Shown here: one piece after another, positions 12,396-19,885 of the stretch
Layout of the letters: each line of letters opens with the position of its first letter
Numbering within the stretch: the stretch's first letter is position 1
Virus record (IMG/VR): IMGVR_UViG_3300023171_000025
Coordinates: 1 to 40,157 of that record
DNA from: a virus
DNA: 40,157 nucleotides
Direction: 5' to 3' (one strand)
Notes under the pieces: model-generated
Told to the model about the DNA's origin: nothing
The model's database searches: none
Seen by the model: only the letters and a program-made list of their open reading frames with translations
Program-made: the position numbers and the translations under genes

Positions 12396-12602
12396 CTAGG
12401 CTTCCCTATCCATCTGCGCCCGACCAATCCCGCGATCATATTCCGAAGCGAAGTCCATCAACTCCTGCAACGGACGCGTAATCGCACCTGGAATCATCCG
12501 CCACACCCACACCGGCTGCGCATCCCGAGCCTGTCGGATTTTGTGGATGATGATGATCAGGGGCGCGATTGTCGCGTCGAAAGTGGCGTAGGGGTTTTTC
12601 AT
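12396..12602 (-). CDS. Possible small protein on the opposite strand
   Basis: A 68-residue open frame: MKNPYATFDATIAPLIIII, a basic helix (HKIRQARDAQ), then WVWRMIPGAITRPLQELMDF. The amino-acid composition looks protein-like and the plus strand has no convincing gene here. However there is no clear ribosome binding site and the gene is alone on this strand. It would end just where the rightward operon ends. Moderate to low confidence. Confidence 0.4.
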   Translation of the reverse strand: MKNPYATFDATIAPLIIIIHKIRQARDAQPVWVWRMIPGAITRPLQELMDFASEYDRGIGRAQMDREA

Positions 12603-12762
12603 GGTTGCGAGGATAGCGCGGATTGCGTAGGGTGTCGATTGCGAGCGGCGCTGAAAGCAGAAGCGTTAATCAGACGAGCGAGAGCCCATCCGGTGTAGCG
12701 ATACGGTGCGGGTGTAGGCGGCGAGATGAGTATGGTTAGCCGCCACGGGGTAAGCAGGTAAA

Positions 12763-12827
12763 ACGAGGCGTCATCACAACACGCCTATCGCCGTCATAGC
12801 CGGAGTAGCGACCGGCCTCGTATTTTT
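12763..12827 (+). terminator. Branched hairpin with T-run upstream of rtcB
   Basis: Outer stem ACGAGGC (12763-12769) / GCCTCGT (12815-12821), 7 perfect pairs, followed by ATTTTT (12822-12827). Inside are GGCGT/ACGCC (12767-12771/12781-12785), which competes with the outer stem, and GCCGG/CCGGC (12799-12803/12812-12816). It could be the terminator of the rightward accessory operon or an attenuator in the rtcB leader. The rest of 12603-12877 holds a GGCGGC/GCCGCC hairpin (12717-12744) and no gene I can support. Confidence 0.45.
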
Positions 12828-12877
12828 CCAACCCGAACCGTCAGGCATTTGCGACGGATCGACTAAAGGAGACTGTA

Positions 12878-14104
12878 ATGCAAGTTTTTGAAGGCGCTCA
12901 AGGCGGCCTTGTTAAGGCGTGGATCGACGGCGTCCAACTTGAGGACGCAGCCCGCAAGCAAATCGACAATCTGGCGGCAATGCCGTTCGTTCACAAACAC
13001 ATCGCGGTTATGCCAGATGTGCACTGGGGCATGGGGGCGACTGTCGGCTCTGTCATTCCAACGCGCGGGGCGATTATCCCAGCCGCCGTTGGCGTGGATA
13101 TTGGATGCGGTATGATCGCTCAGCGCACCTCTCTTGTCGCCGCCGATCTCCCTGACAATCTGTTTGGTCTGCGTACTGCGATTGAATCTCGTATTCCTCA
13201 CGGGCGCACGAATGACGGCAAGCCAGGAGATCGCGGCGCTTGGGGCGACGTTCCGGAGAAGTATGCGGCTGAGTTTGCTCGCCTAAAGTCGGGGCTTGAA
13301 GAGATCGTCGCCAAGCACCCGAAGATAGGTCAAGCTGCTGAGCGCGCCCCTTCGCATCTCGGCACTCTGGGGACCGGAAATCACTTTGTTGAAGTGTGTC
13401 TGGATGAGCAAGACCGTGTCTGGATCATGCTTCACTCTGGATCGCGCGGGATCGGTAACAGAATCGGCTCCTACTTCATCGAGAAGGCAAAGGAGGAAAT
13501 GAAGCGATGGTTCATTAACCTGCCTGATCAGGACTTGGCGTATATCGCTCAAGGGTCGCCGCTCTATCCGGACTACATGAAGGCGCTTTCGTGGGCGCAG
13601 GGGTTCGCCAAACTGAATCGCGCCTTGATGATGGACGCGGCTCTGGAGGCTATGCACGCGACAATAGAGAAGCCTTTCGTGACGGACTGCGAGGCAGTTA
13701 ACTGCCACCACAACTACGTTTCGCAGGAACAGCATTTCGGCGCTGAGGTGATGGTGACGCGTAAGGGCGCAGTTCGTATTACAGAATCGGAACTTGGGAT
13801 CATCCCCGGATCGATGGGGGCGAAATCTTTCATCGTGAAGGCCAAGGCTGGCGCGTCTCTTGCTATGTCGATGAACTCCTGCTCTCACGGCGCAGGGCGC
13901 GCAATGTCTCGCACTGAGGCCAAGCGCCGGTTCACCGTAGAAGACCACATCAAGGCGACTGAAGGCGTCGAATGCCGAAAGGATGAAGACGTGATCGATG
14001 AGACTCCCGCAGCCTACAAGGACATTGACGCCGTCATGGCCGCTCAGGCCGACCATGTCGAAATCGTCCACACCTTGAGACAGGTTGTGTGCGTCAAAGG
14101 ATGA
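12878..14104 (+). CDS. rtcB: RtcB RNA 3'-phosphate/2',3'-cyclic phosphate ligase
   Basis: A 408-residue full-length RtcB, with AAAGGAG 6 bases upstream of its ATG. RtcB joins RNA ends carrying 2',3'-cyclic phosphate or 3'-phosphate to 5'-OH ends, using GTP and Mn2+. Hallmarks: DVHWGMGATVGSVIP, VGVDIGCGM with metal ligand Cys77, LGTGNHFVEV, HSGSRGIG, and NSCSHGAGRAMSR in which His337 is the residue that takes GMP, the same number as in the E. coli enzyme. No archease gene is seen. The gene is followed by a terminator and two tRNA genes, so repair of tRNAs cut by host anticodon nucleases is a likely job. Confidence 0.97.
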   Translation: MQVFEGAQGGLVKAWIDGVQLEDAARKQIDNLAAMPFVHKHIAVMPDVHWGMGATVGSVIPTRGAIIPAAVGVDIGCGMIAQRTSLVAADLPDNLFGLRTAIESRIPHGRTNDGKPGDRGAWGDVPEKYAAEFARLKSGLEEIVAKHPKIGQAAERAPSHLGTLGTGNHFVEVCLDEQDRVWIMLHSGSRGIGNRIGSYFIEKAKEEMKRWFINLPDQDLAYIAQGSPLYPDYMKALSWAQGFAKLNRALMMDAALEAMHATIEKPFVTDCEAVNCHHNYVSQEQHFGAEVMVTRKGAVRITESELGIIPGSMGAKSFIVKAKAGASLAMSMNSCSHGAGRAMSRTEAKRRFTVEDHIKATEGVECRKDEDVIDETPAAYKDIDAVMAAQADHVEIVHTLRQVVCVKG

Positions 14105-14111
14105 TGGCATA

Positions 14112-14134
14112 AGGTCGGAATGATCTTCCGACCT
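14112..14134 (+). other. Hairpin directly after rtcB
   Basis: A 9-bp perfect inverted repeat AGGTCGGAA / TTCCGACCT with a 5-base loop starts 8 bases after the rtcB stop. It has no T-run of its own and precedes the stronger terminator at 14154. It may protect the 3' end of the rtcB transcript from exonucleases. Confidence 0.6.
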
Positions 14135-14153
14135 CGACCGCGACAGAACTAGG

Positions 14154-14178
14154 CCCTGCGTTAACACGCAGGGTTTTT
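14154..14178 (+). terminator. Intrinsic terminator between rtcB and the tRNA genes
   Basis: An 8-bp perfect stem CCCTGCGT (14154-14161) / ACGCAGGG (14166-14173) with loop TAAC and then TTTTT (14174-14178). The T-run ends exactly at the first base of the mature tRNA-Pro. Full termination here would silence the tRNA genes unless they have read-through or their own promoter. Confidence 0.8.
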
Positions 14179-14255
14179 CTGCGTGTAGCTCAGTCTGGTA
14201 GAGTACTCGATTTGGAATCGAGGGGTCGTAGGTTCGAACCCTGCCACGCAGACCA
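14179..14255 (+). tRNA. tRNA-Pro (anticodon UGG)
   Basis: A 77-nt cloverleaf with encoded CCA. Acceptor CTGCGTG/CACGCAG pairs fully; the anticodon stem CTCGA/TCGAG holds the loop TTTGGAA with anticodon TGG; the T arm has TTCGAAC. It should read CCA and, by wobble, CCG/CCT/CCC proline codons. Confidence 0.95.
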
Positions 14256-14260
14256 ATTCT

Positions 14261-14334
14261 TCAGGGTTCGTCTAATGGTAGGATATCGCACTTTGACTGC
14301 GAAGATTCAGGTTCGATGCCTGACCCCTGATCCA
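14261..14334 (+). tRNA. tRNA-Gln (anticodon UUG)
   Basis: A 74-nt cloverleaf with encoded CCA. Anticodon stem TCGCA/TGCGA with loop CTTTGAC, anticodon TTG; T arm TCAGG/CCTGA with loop TTCGATG. The last acceptor pair (T7 with C) is a mismatch. It reads CAA glutamine codons. It ends one base before the stop codon of the convergent endolysin gene. Confidence 0.9.
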
Positions 14335-14335
14335 A

Positions 14336-14932
14336 TCACTTCGCCCAAACACCCGTCTTCTTGTGCAGCCATGTCAGAAAATCCCCGACTGTACCCTTTA
14401 GGATCGACGGATTAGCCTGGATTGCGGCAAGGCCGACGTGTTCCGCAATGCGATCCGTTACGGCACCCTCAAGCGCCTTAACAGCCGTACCAGCACCAAG
14501 GAAATGCGCCGCGTACAATGAAGCGCTGTTGATCGGGATTCCCGCCTTACGCAGGACGTTAGCGTTCTTTTCTGTAAACGACCGTGCGCGCCGTAACTGC
14601 TCCTCAGGAGACGGCTTCATGCCGCCAAAAGCGAGGGACATATTCGGACCCCATGCGCCGCCCTCAGCGATCCACGTAGCGCGGATAAACTGGTAGAGTC
14701 CTGATGCGGACGAGGACGAAGCCTTGATATAAGGCCGGTCGCCCGATTCGATCTTTGAAAGAAGCGGCCAGTAGGATTCGGGGATCACCGACGCCGCCGA
14801 CGTATTTCCCGCCACGGTCTGCGTCTTACGCCACGCCTGTACGGTGCGAGTCCCAGCGTGACCATCAACACCAACGCCCAGCACCGCCTGAACTTCGCGA
14901 ACAAACGCCTCATTGTCTTCCGCCTTAGACAT
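14336..14932 (-). CDS. Endolysin, transglycosylase-type with small peptidoglycan-binding repeat
   Basis: A 198-residue protein, last gene of the late operon. Residues 10-35 (VQAVLGVGVDG, GTRTVQAW) look like a single peptidoglycan-binding repeat. Residues 52-180 resemble a lytic transglycosylase/SLT fold: SKIESGDRPYI with likely catalytic Glu62, then ASGLYQFIRATWI (SGLYQF motif). No signal peptide is seen, so a holin should release it. It starts 8 bases inside the end of the upstream membrane gene. It degrades the murein at the end of infection. Confidence 0.75.
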   Translation of the reverse strand: MSKAEDNEAFVREVQAVLGVGVDGHAGTRTVQAWRKTQTVAGNTSAASVIPESYWPLLSKIESGDRPYIKASSSSASGLYQFIRATWIAEGGAWGPNMSLAFGGMKPSPEEQLRRARSFTEKNANVLRKAGIPINSASLYAAHFLGAGTAVKALEGAVTDRIAEHVGLAAIQANPSILKGTVGDFLTWLHKKTGVWAK

Positions 14933-15326
14933 CCTTGGCGGCCTTCTCGTGCTGCACTTTCACATAAATGTTCCACGCCCAGCGAATGGCGAACATTAAC
15001 ACGCCCAGGCGGCTGAAGGTCGATCCCCATTGCACAACAGATTCAGCCGTGAACAGGGACGGGATTGACGTTGTAAGCCCGCCCGCCAGCAACGCCGCCG
15101 TCACCGTATCGTAAAGATCGACCCGCTTTCCGCCGAAGATCAGGATGCCAAGGCAGATCATCCAGGCTGCGCCGGAGACAAGCGCGTTGATGTAGATGAG
15201 GCTTCCGTGTGGAAGAACACCGAACACGGCGCTGGCGACAACGCAAAGGACAAAGAAGCCCGCGCCTGCGTATGCTTTCACGTCCATGGCGTCCATCCAC
15301 CTTTGAGCAGTCAGGTAGCTACTCAT
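14925..15326 (-). CDS. Membrane protein of the lysis cassette
   Basis: A 133-residue protein; the ATG at 15326 overlaps the upstream stop by 8 bases and is preferred to a longer frame to 15470. Four hydrophobic segments are visible (GAGFFVLCVVASAVFGVLP; LIYINALVSGAAWMICLGIL; VTAALLAGGLTTSIPSLF; LGVLMFAIRWAWNIYV). It lies between a holin-like gene and the endolysin gene, so it may be a second holin, an antiholin or an envelope protein helping lysis. No family is recognised. Confidence 0.65.
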   Translation of the reverse strand: MSSYLTAQRWMDAMDVKAYAGAGFFVLCVVASAVFGVLPHGSLIYINALVSGAAWMICLGILIFGGKRVDLYDTVTAALLAGGLTTSIPSLFTAESVVQWGSTFSRLGVLMFAIRWAWNIYVKVQHEKAAKDV

Positions 15327-15660
15327 CAGGCGACTCCGCAGCGACGATTTTGAATTGATATTTCTCGAAGAAATCCTTCGACCGTTTGAGAATGATCGGG
15401 ATAAGCCCCAGCGCCGTGAGTCCGACCAGACCACAGATGAACGACGGGATTCGTGAAGTTTGCGGATCATATTGCGAAAACCATAGCTCGCAGATCGCAG
15501 GACCAGCCAGACACCCGGAAAGTGTCCCGACGATCAGGGTTTGAAGACGCCCCAGAAGGGTCAGATTCCGCGCAGCGGCCATCGCGATCAGCGATCCGGA
15601 GACCGACCCCACGTAAAGCCAACTGTTTTCCGCGAACCATACAAGGAATCCTGACATCAT
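15319..15660 (-). CDS. Holin-like protein
   Basis: A 113-residue protein with three hydrophobic segments (WLYVGSVSGSLIAMAAA; LIVGTLSGCLAGPAICELWF; SFICGLVGLTALGLIPIIL) and a charged C-terminus (KRSKDFFEKYQF). This topology and length fit phage holins of the LydA/class I kind, which form membrane holes to let out the endolysin. Two adjacent ATG codons follow the upstream stop directly. Genes on both sides are also membrane proteins, so which one is the true holin is open. Confidence 0.65.
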   Translation of the reverse strand: MMSGFLVWFAENSWLYVGSVSGSLIAMAAARNLTLLGRLQTLIVGTLSGCLAGPAICELWFSQYDPQTSRIPSFICGLVGLTALGLIPIILKRSKDFFEKYQFKIVAAESPDE

Positions 15661-16107
15661 TTACGGCACTTCCGCATCGCGCGATGCACCAGAATGAACG
15701 CGCTGGCTATGAAAACGACCAGACATCCACTCGCCCACCCGACCAAGGCCATTCAGAACACCCCTATGGCCCACAAGGGCGAGTTGTGTCGCCAATCCGA
15801 CACTTAACGTAAAGTCGTATTGTGGACCAATCCACGTCCCTTGTAAAAGGTAGAGAGCATAAACAAAGTCCATGCCGAGCATGAACAGCGCCAGCCCTGC
15901 CAGAGTGAATTTCCACCACGCAGGAGAGCGCAGGTGCAGCCACAGAAACGTCAAACCCGCCACGGTGCTGATCAGTGGGTTAATCGGCCACCAGACAGCA
16001 GCGTAGAAACCCAATAGCCACCCCGCAGCCAGAACAAAGGCGTGGGGTCTCGCTTCTTTGTCCGCAGCAACGCAGGCGGCAAGAATGGCGAGACCCCAGA
16101 GGGTCAT
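15661..16107 (-). CDS. Four-span membrane protein upstream of the lysis genes
   Basis: A 148-residue protein with about four hydrophobic segments (WGLAILAACVAA; FVLAAGWLLGFYAAVWW; STVAGLTFLWLHL; LAGLALFMLGMDFVYALYLL) and a basic tail (RVGEWMSGRFHSQRVHS). The start overlaps the stop of a 43-aa gene (ATGA). It probably belongs to the lysis or membrane-effector group. No family is recognised. Confidence 0.6.
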   Translation of the reverse strand: MTLWGLAILAACVAADKEARPHAFVLAAGWLLGFYAAVWWPINPLISTVAGLTFLWLHLRSPAWWKFTLAGLALFMLGMDFVYALYLLQGTWIGPQYDFTLSVGLATQLALVGHRGVLNGLGRVGEWMSGRFHSQRVHSGASRDAEVP

Positions 16108-16235
16108 TTCTTTTTCGGGGTTGAGGTCGTGCGCTTGGGCGGCGGAGGAGGAGTCTCATGACCGCCGGGGCCACGCATAGGTTCGCTATACGTCTTCACG
16201 CCCTGTTTGAAGCCGCTACGGGAGTCGATGGTCAT
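16104..16235 (-). CDS. 43-aa basic peptide with a poly-proline run
   Basis: A short gene with ATGA overlaps at both ends: its ATG at 16235 overlaps the stop of the fibre-like gene, and its TGA overlaps the next ATG. The product MTIDSRSGFKQGVKTYSEPM, then PPPPPKRTTSTPKKK, is hydrophilic and disordered. An in-frame ATG 15 bases further upstream is a possible alternative start. Function unknown. Confidence 0.6.
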   Translation of the reverse strand: MTIDSRSGFKQGVKTYSEPMRGPGGHETPPPPPKRTTSTPKKK

Positions 16236-16804
16236 GTCAGTCTCGTCCATTTAAGGGCGGAAGTGCCCGTATCCCACTGGCAAACGTAGGTCGATGTCGA
16301 TCCTATCAGAGAAGCAATACCAGACCCAAGTCCAAGACCAAGAATATTGAGACCGCCCAGAAGCGAGGACAACCCGTTCTTGATGGTTTTCATGTCGCCT
16401 GGACGGCCTCGCGCCGTCCCCAGAGTCAAGGTCCTCGTCACGCCTAGGCCAATCGTCCCGGTAAGCTCAAGGACATCACCGCTGATAAGCGGGTCAGCCG
16501 AGAAGTTTCCTGTCATCGCCATTGTCTGCACGGACTGAGGCGCGCCTGAAGGCGTCCAATAGTACAGCCCGGAGAACGTATCAAAGTCGCAACGCAACAC
16601 CTTGTCGATAGACGATCCGTAGTTGTTGACGCGCGCATATTTTCCACGCGCCGCAGCGGACGGAGGATAGGCGCTGTGCAGACTCTCCACCGTCATAATA
16701 TCGGACGTGACGAATGATGGTGTCGTAGAAAGCTGCGCCGTAATCGCCGCAATCTGCGAGTCAAAATCAGCGCGAGATACGCCTTGGTTTGTAGTATCGG
16801 GCAC
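16232..16804 (-). CDS. Tail-fibre-associated or tailspike-like protein
   Basis: A 190-residue protein starting at GTG with GGGGAG about 8 bases upstream. The N-terminus is helical (ADFDSQIAAITAQL); the middle is strand-like and low in charge (YARVNNYGSSIDKVLRCDFDTFSGLYYW); a hydrophobic glycine-rich stretch follows (LGGLNILGLGLGSGIASLIG), then a final CQWDTGTSALKW. It sits after a LamG-like fibre gene in the late operon, so it is probably a virion surface or host-recognition protein. An 84-bp gap upstream holds no gene. Confidence 0.6.
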   Translation of the reverse strand: MPDTTNQGVSRADFDSQIAAITAQLSTTPSFVTSDIMTVESLHSAYPPSAAARGKYARVNNYGSSIDKVLRCDFDTFSGLYYWTPSGAPQSVQTMAMTGNFSADPLISGDVLELTGTIGLGVTRTLTLGTARGRPGDMKTIKNGLSSLLGGLNILGLGLGSGIASLIGSTSTYVCQWDTGTSALKWTRLT

Positions 16805-16888
16805 TAACTTAACTCCCCTATGTCGGGAAACGGATTACAGGGAAATGGCGGGTTTTCATAGGTCTGGTGTGTTCGTTTGATGTAGGGA

Positions 16889-18547
16889 TTAGAGCGTGAT
16901 CACCGAGCCGCCTACAATAGTTCCGCTGTTCGCCGGATTGAAGGTGGCAGGCATCGATGTGCCTGACGCGTTAACCGCGTCCCATTCCTCGACCAGGCCT
17001 GAGGTCACGTCCGCTACGGACGCACCGACCGCGCCGCGCTGATAGCGGGCGAAAGCTTCTGTTGGAGTAATGGCACGACTGTATTTACGACCGAATGCCA
17101 GAGCGCCCTCCACCGGGTTTGTATAGGTGGAGCCGTCCCATGTCGCGAACATGGTCATGCGCTGGTTTGTACCGCCAACGCCGCCGTTGGGCCGCCCGTT
17201 ATAGGCGACCATGTCGATGTCGCGTTGGTGCACGCACTTGCCGTTGATATAGAGCTTCACTTTACCCGCGCCATCCACCGTTTCGATAAGGTGGACCCAG
17301 CGCCACGCGAGAAGCGGCGTCGCCGCCGTCCGGTGAACGGCCCCGCAGTCAGGCGCGTCCCGCAGATCGATCATGTCCGTGACGGAGGTAAAGAACTGAC
17401 TTTCCCAGCCGATAGCCGTCCACCACTTGATCCCCATGGCCCACGAGACGTTGCCGGGAGTAATCAGTGGACCGCCAACGCGCGACATGATCATGCCTTC
17501 AGGCCCCGTGGTGCCCGGATTGTAGAACAGACGCACAAGCGCTTCCGTCGTGCGTGCGCCGGGCAGCGCGATGCTGTCGTCCGTGCCGCACTCGATGCGA
17601 CTGGCCACGCCCGTCAGGCTGACGACCTTGCGACCACTTCCCGCACGCACGACAGGCGTCCGGTTGATACGCGGCACGTCGATACCGCTGTCCGGGCCGA
17701 AGACCATGGCGTTATAGACGACCCCCGTAGCGTTCAGGGTCGTGGCCGATCCAAGGACCAGATCACCGCCCGAGAAGGACAGCTCGTCGGAGACCAGAGC
17801 GCCATTCGTAAGGTTGGCGATCTCCGAAGCGCCCATGGTGTCGAGCTTGATCCGACCGCCGAACGTGGGGCTGTCGGCCCAGATGATTGCCCCCTTGATC
17901 GATGCAAAACCTGTAGAAGGCAGGGCTTGAGGCGCGCCCGTGCCGGTCCACGTGATGAGTTTGGACTGAGCGTCCTCGTAGAGGATGAATGCGGTCGTGC
18001 CTTCTCCGATCTGACCGGGGCCATCAAACTGGTTGACCTGGGCGGCATTGGTCAGGGTGAAGCCCCCCACCGTCATAGCGCTGATGTACGCGTTCGCCGC
18101 GCCGCCAGCACCGTCCATCCGCGCGCCGTAGTTTGAGTTCTTGTGCCGGATGATGCCGCTACCGCCGTTGTCGCGTTTTGCGAAGATGAACGCGGCAAGC
18201 TTCTGAACGGTCTGGACGATGTTTAGACCGTTCAGGCCGTTGCCCTGCCACGCCTCAAGATCAATACCGGCCTGTCCGTCGTCGGCTAAAGCGATGTAGT
18301 GATATGTCACACCATCCGCGTTCGTGTGCAGGGAAGTCCCGACAGCGAAGCCGGTCTCCGTCTCCGTGACGCCGAGCGCGAAGCTGTCGTTTGCCCCAAA
18401 TCGGTTTCCGCGTGCAGACCAGTAAAGACGAGACCAGATGGCCGCAAACTGACCTGAGCCCTTGATGAGGACCACCAGAGGCCGGAATGGCGTGGCGATT
18501 TCCTTGGCGTCGCCGTTGCCGACGTAAGTGCCTGTGACGATCTTCAT
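16889..18547 (-). CDS. Fibre/receptor-binding protein with LamG-like domain
   Basis: A 552-residue protein, ATG at 18547 overlapping the upstream stop (ATGA). The first half is repetitive beta structure rich in Gly, Ala and Thr (IVTGTYVGNGDAKEIATPF). Residues 300-520 look like a concanavalin/LamG-type domain: TTEALVRLFYNPGTTGPEG, RWVHLIETVDGAGKVKLYIN and ALAFGRKYSRAITPTEAF, which ends with the small helix often seen in such domains. This fold commonly binds sugars, so a role in attaching to host polysaccharide is likely. Confidence 0.7.
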   Translation of the reverse strand: MKIVTGTYVGNGDAKEIATPFRPLVVLIKGSGQFAAIWSRLYWSARGNRFGANDSFALGVTETETGFAVGTSLHTNADGVTYHYIALADDGQAGIDLEAWQGNGLNGLNIVQTVQKLAAFIFAKRDNGGSGIIRHKNSNYGARMDGAGGAANAYISAMTVGGFTLTNAAQVNQFDGPGQIGEGTTAFILYEDAQSKLITWTGTGAPQALPSTGFASIKGAIIWADSPTFGGRIKLDTMGASEIANLTNGALVSDELSFSGGDLVLGSATTLNATGVVYNAMVFGPDSGIDVPRINRTPVVRAGSGRKVVSLTGVASRIECGTDDSIALPGARTTEALVRLFYNPGTTGPEGMIMSRVGGPLITPGNVSWAMGIKWWTAIGWESQFFTSVTDMIDLRDAPDCGAVHRTAATPLLAWRWVHLIETVDGAGKVKLYINGKCVHQRDIDMVAYNGRPNGGVGGTNQRMTMFATWDGSTYTNPVEGALAFGRKYSRAITPTEAFARYQRGAVGASVADVTSGLVEEWDAVNASGTSMPATFNPANSGTIVGGSVITL

Positions 18548-19188
18548 TGCAGCACCCAATCGATTGCGCCGGTCCCGGTTTGAACGAAGCGGAGACCGTT
18601 CACCGCGAAGCCATAGAGGCCCAGCGCCGTAAGATCGGCGAATGTACGGGTTTGGCCCGCTGTTAGCCCTGAGACGGTCCCGACGACGCGGTTGCCGCTT
18701 GTCAGGTTGCCGTCGATCAACTGGATCGCGGTGACCGACGATCCAGCAGGGATTGTGAAGCTGACGAGTTTGGTTGGATTGGCCGTCAGCCGCGTTGATG
18801 ATGTCGTGCGGCGGCTATAACTTCCCGGCGTATCAGGATACGTCGCCCCTGCCGAAGCCACCGTTAGCACGCCCGAAGACGTGCGCGGCGTATTCGTAGC
18901 GCCAGCCAGCGTCTCGACAATGTTGACCGCCCCTTCAGTCGTGGGCGTACCAGTAACAGCCGAACCAACCACCGACAGACCCGCAGCACCCGCACCCGTC
19001 AAGGACAGCGTCGATCCGGTCGTCTTGCCTGTCACTGTGCCGCTATAGGGCGACCCGACGCTTGCCGTGTTCGGAGACAGGGACAGCGCTACCAGAGTTA
19101 CAATCTCTGGCGCGTTCGCCACACCCCGCAGATAGGCGCGCTTACGCAGCCACGCCATTCCCTGTCCGCGTGCGACGGTCTTTGGCAT
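18544..19188 (-). CDS. Ig-like domain virion protein
   Basis: A 214-residue protein. Residues 35-115 read as a bacterial Ig-like (putative Ig/cadherin-like) domain: LSLSPNTASVGSPYSGTVTG, then GTPTTEGAVNIVETLAGATN. The rest is beta-rich and Thr/Ser-rich (SVTAIQLIDGNLTSGNRVVG) and ends with TGTGAIDWVLQ. The N-terminus is basic (RGQGMAWLRKRAYLR). The position between fibre genes suggests a tail or capsid decoration. It overlaps the upstream gene by one base (TGATG). Confidence 0.6.
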   Translation of the reverse strand: MPKTVARGQGMAWLRKRAYLRGVANAPEIVTLVALSLSPNTASVGSPYSGTVTGKTTGSTLSLTGAGAAGLSVVGSAVTGTPTTEGAVNIVETLAGATNTPRTSSGVLTVASAGATYPDTPGSYSRRTTSSTRLTANPTKLVSFTIPAGSSVTAIQLIDGNLTSGNRVVGTVSGLTAGQTRTFADLTALGLYGFAVNGLRFVQTGTGAIDWVLQ

Positions 19189-19631
19189 CAGCGATAGAAG
19201 CTGACGTTGACGACGGACGTAGCGGCAAGCTGGATCATGCGGAAGGTCGCCAGCGTGCCGTCATACAAAAGCTCACCACCCGCCGGGACAGTCATCCCCA
19301 CCGTGGTCGTCGGAGACGTGCCGTCGTCGCGCCAAGAGATGCCTTGGGTGACGGGCTGAATAATGGCGTATGTCGCGCCAGTCGGGATCGTACCGAATGG
19401 ATTCACTGCGCCGGTCGGGCCGGTGATTTGTAGGTAGCCGAGAGGAACAGCAGGCGCTGCCTTGACAGGGACGGGGTTCGCAGCGCTGGCGGCGCTTGTG
19501 CCGTTTGCGCCTGTTACCGTCATGGACCCGTCAGATGCGGTCCCGCCGACGACACCGCCAGCACCGTTCAGTTGCGCGACGGTAAAATCCACCTCAGTCT
19601 GCGTGGCAGGGAGCGGCAGTTTTCTAGACAT
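19188..19631 (-). CDS. Beta-rich virion protein of unknown function
   Basis: A 147-residue protein rich in Gly, Thr, Val and Pro, without membrane segment (LNGAGGVVGGTASDGSMTVTG; YAIIQPVTQGISWRDDG; GGELLYDGTLATFRMIQL). This fits a small jelly-roll-like or fibre-associated structural protein. It follows the largest internal-protein gene after a 114-bp gap and begins the fibre block. No family is recognised. Confidence 0.6.
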   Translation of the reverse strand: MSRKLPLPATQTEVDFTVAQLNGAGGVVGGTASDGSMTVTGANGTSAASAANPVPVKAAPAVPLGYLQITGPTGAVNPFGTIPTGATYAIIQPVTQGISWRDDGTSPTTTVGMTVPAGGELLYDGTLATFRMIQLAATSVVNVSFYR

Positions 19632-19699
19632 GGTGGCATCCCCGGTCGTTGTGGGTTAGGATTAGCACGAATGGCTCGTGTTTTGAAAGGTTTTGGCTC

Positions 19700-19885
19700 T
19701 TGAGAAACGGTTTGATCGTCATGGCGTGCGTCCTGCTTCTCCCGTTCATGGGGAAGTGGGGAGTGGGAGCGCTCCTGCTGGCTGCGCTGTGGGCTGTGAT
19801 TGACTCGGAGCGCCGCCGCGAAGTTGCTGAGTCGCTTGTTCAAGATATGGAACAAGAGCCGGGTTTCGGGCGGCGAGCGCCCTGA
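19700..19885 (+). CDS. Possible small membrane protein antisense to the internal-protein gene end
   Basis: A 61-residue frame from TTG (19700) with GAAAGG 9 bases upstream. Its start is in the 114-bp gap between late genes, and its end overlaps the last 140 bp of the 790-aa gene on the other strand. It reads as a hydrophobic hairpin (LIVMACVLLLPFMGKWGVGALLLAALWAVI) and a charged tail (DSERRREVAESLVQDMEQE). The domain-like composition is the reason to list it; the opposite strand and non-ATG start are reasons for doubt. Confidence 0.35.
   Translation: MRNGLIVMACVLLLPFMGKWGVGALLLAALWAVIDSERRREVAESLVQDMEQEPGFGRRAP

Noticed and set aside
12361-12399. A 12-codon frame overlapping the Lar-like stop (ATGA)
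   Set aside because: It may be the remnant of a lost gene at the operon end but is too short to support.
13283-14167. A 294-codon minus-strand frame opposite rtcB
   Set aside because: rtcB is unmistakable on the plus strand; this frame also runs through the terminator after it.
17225-18136. A 303-codon plus-strand frame opposite the LamG-like fibre gene
   Set aside because: Arg/His-rich shadow of a real gene; no ribosome site and no recognisable motif.
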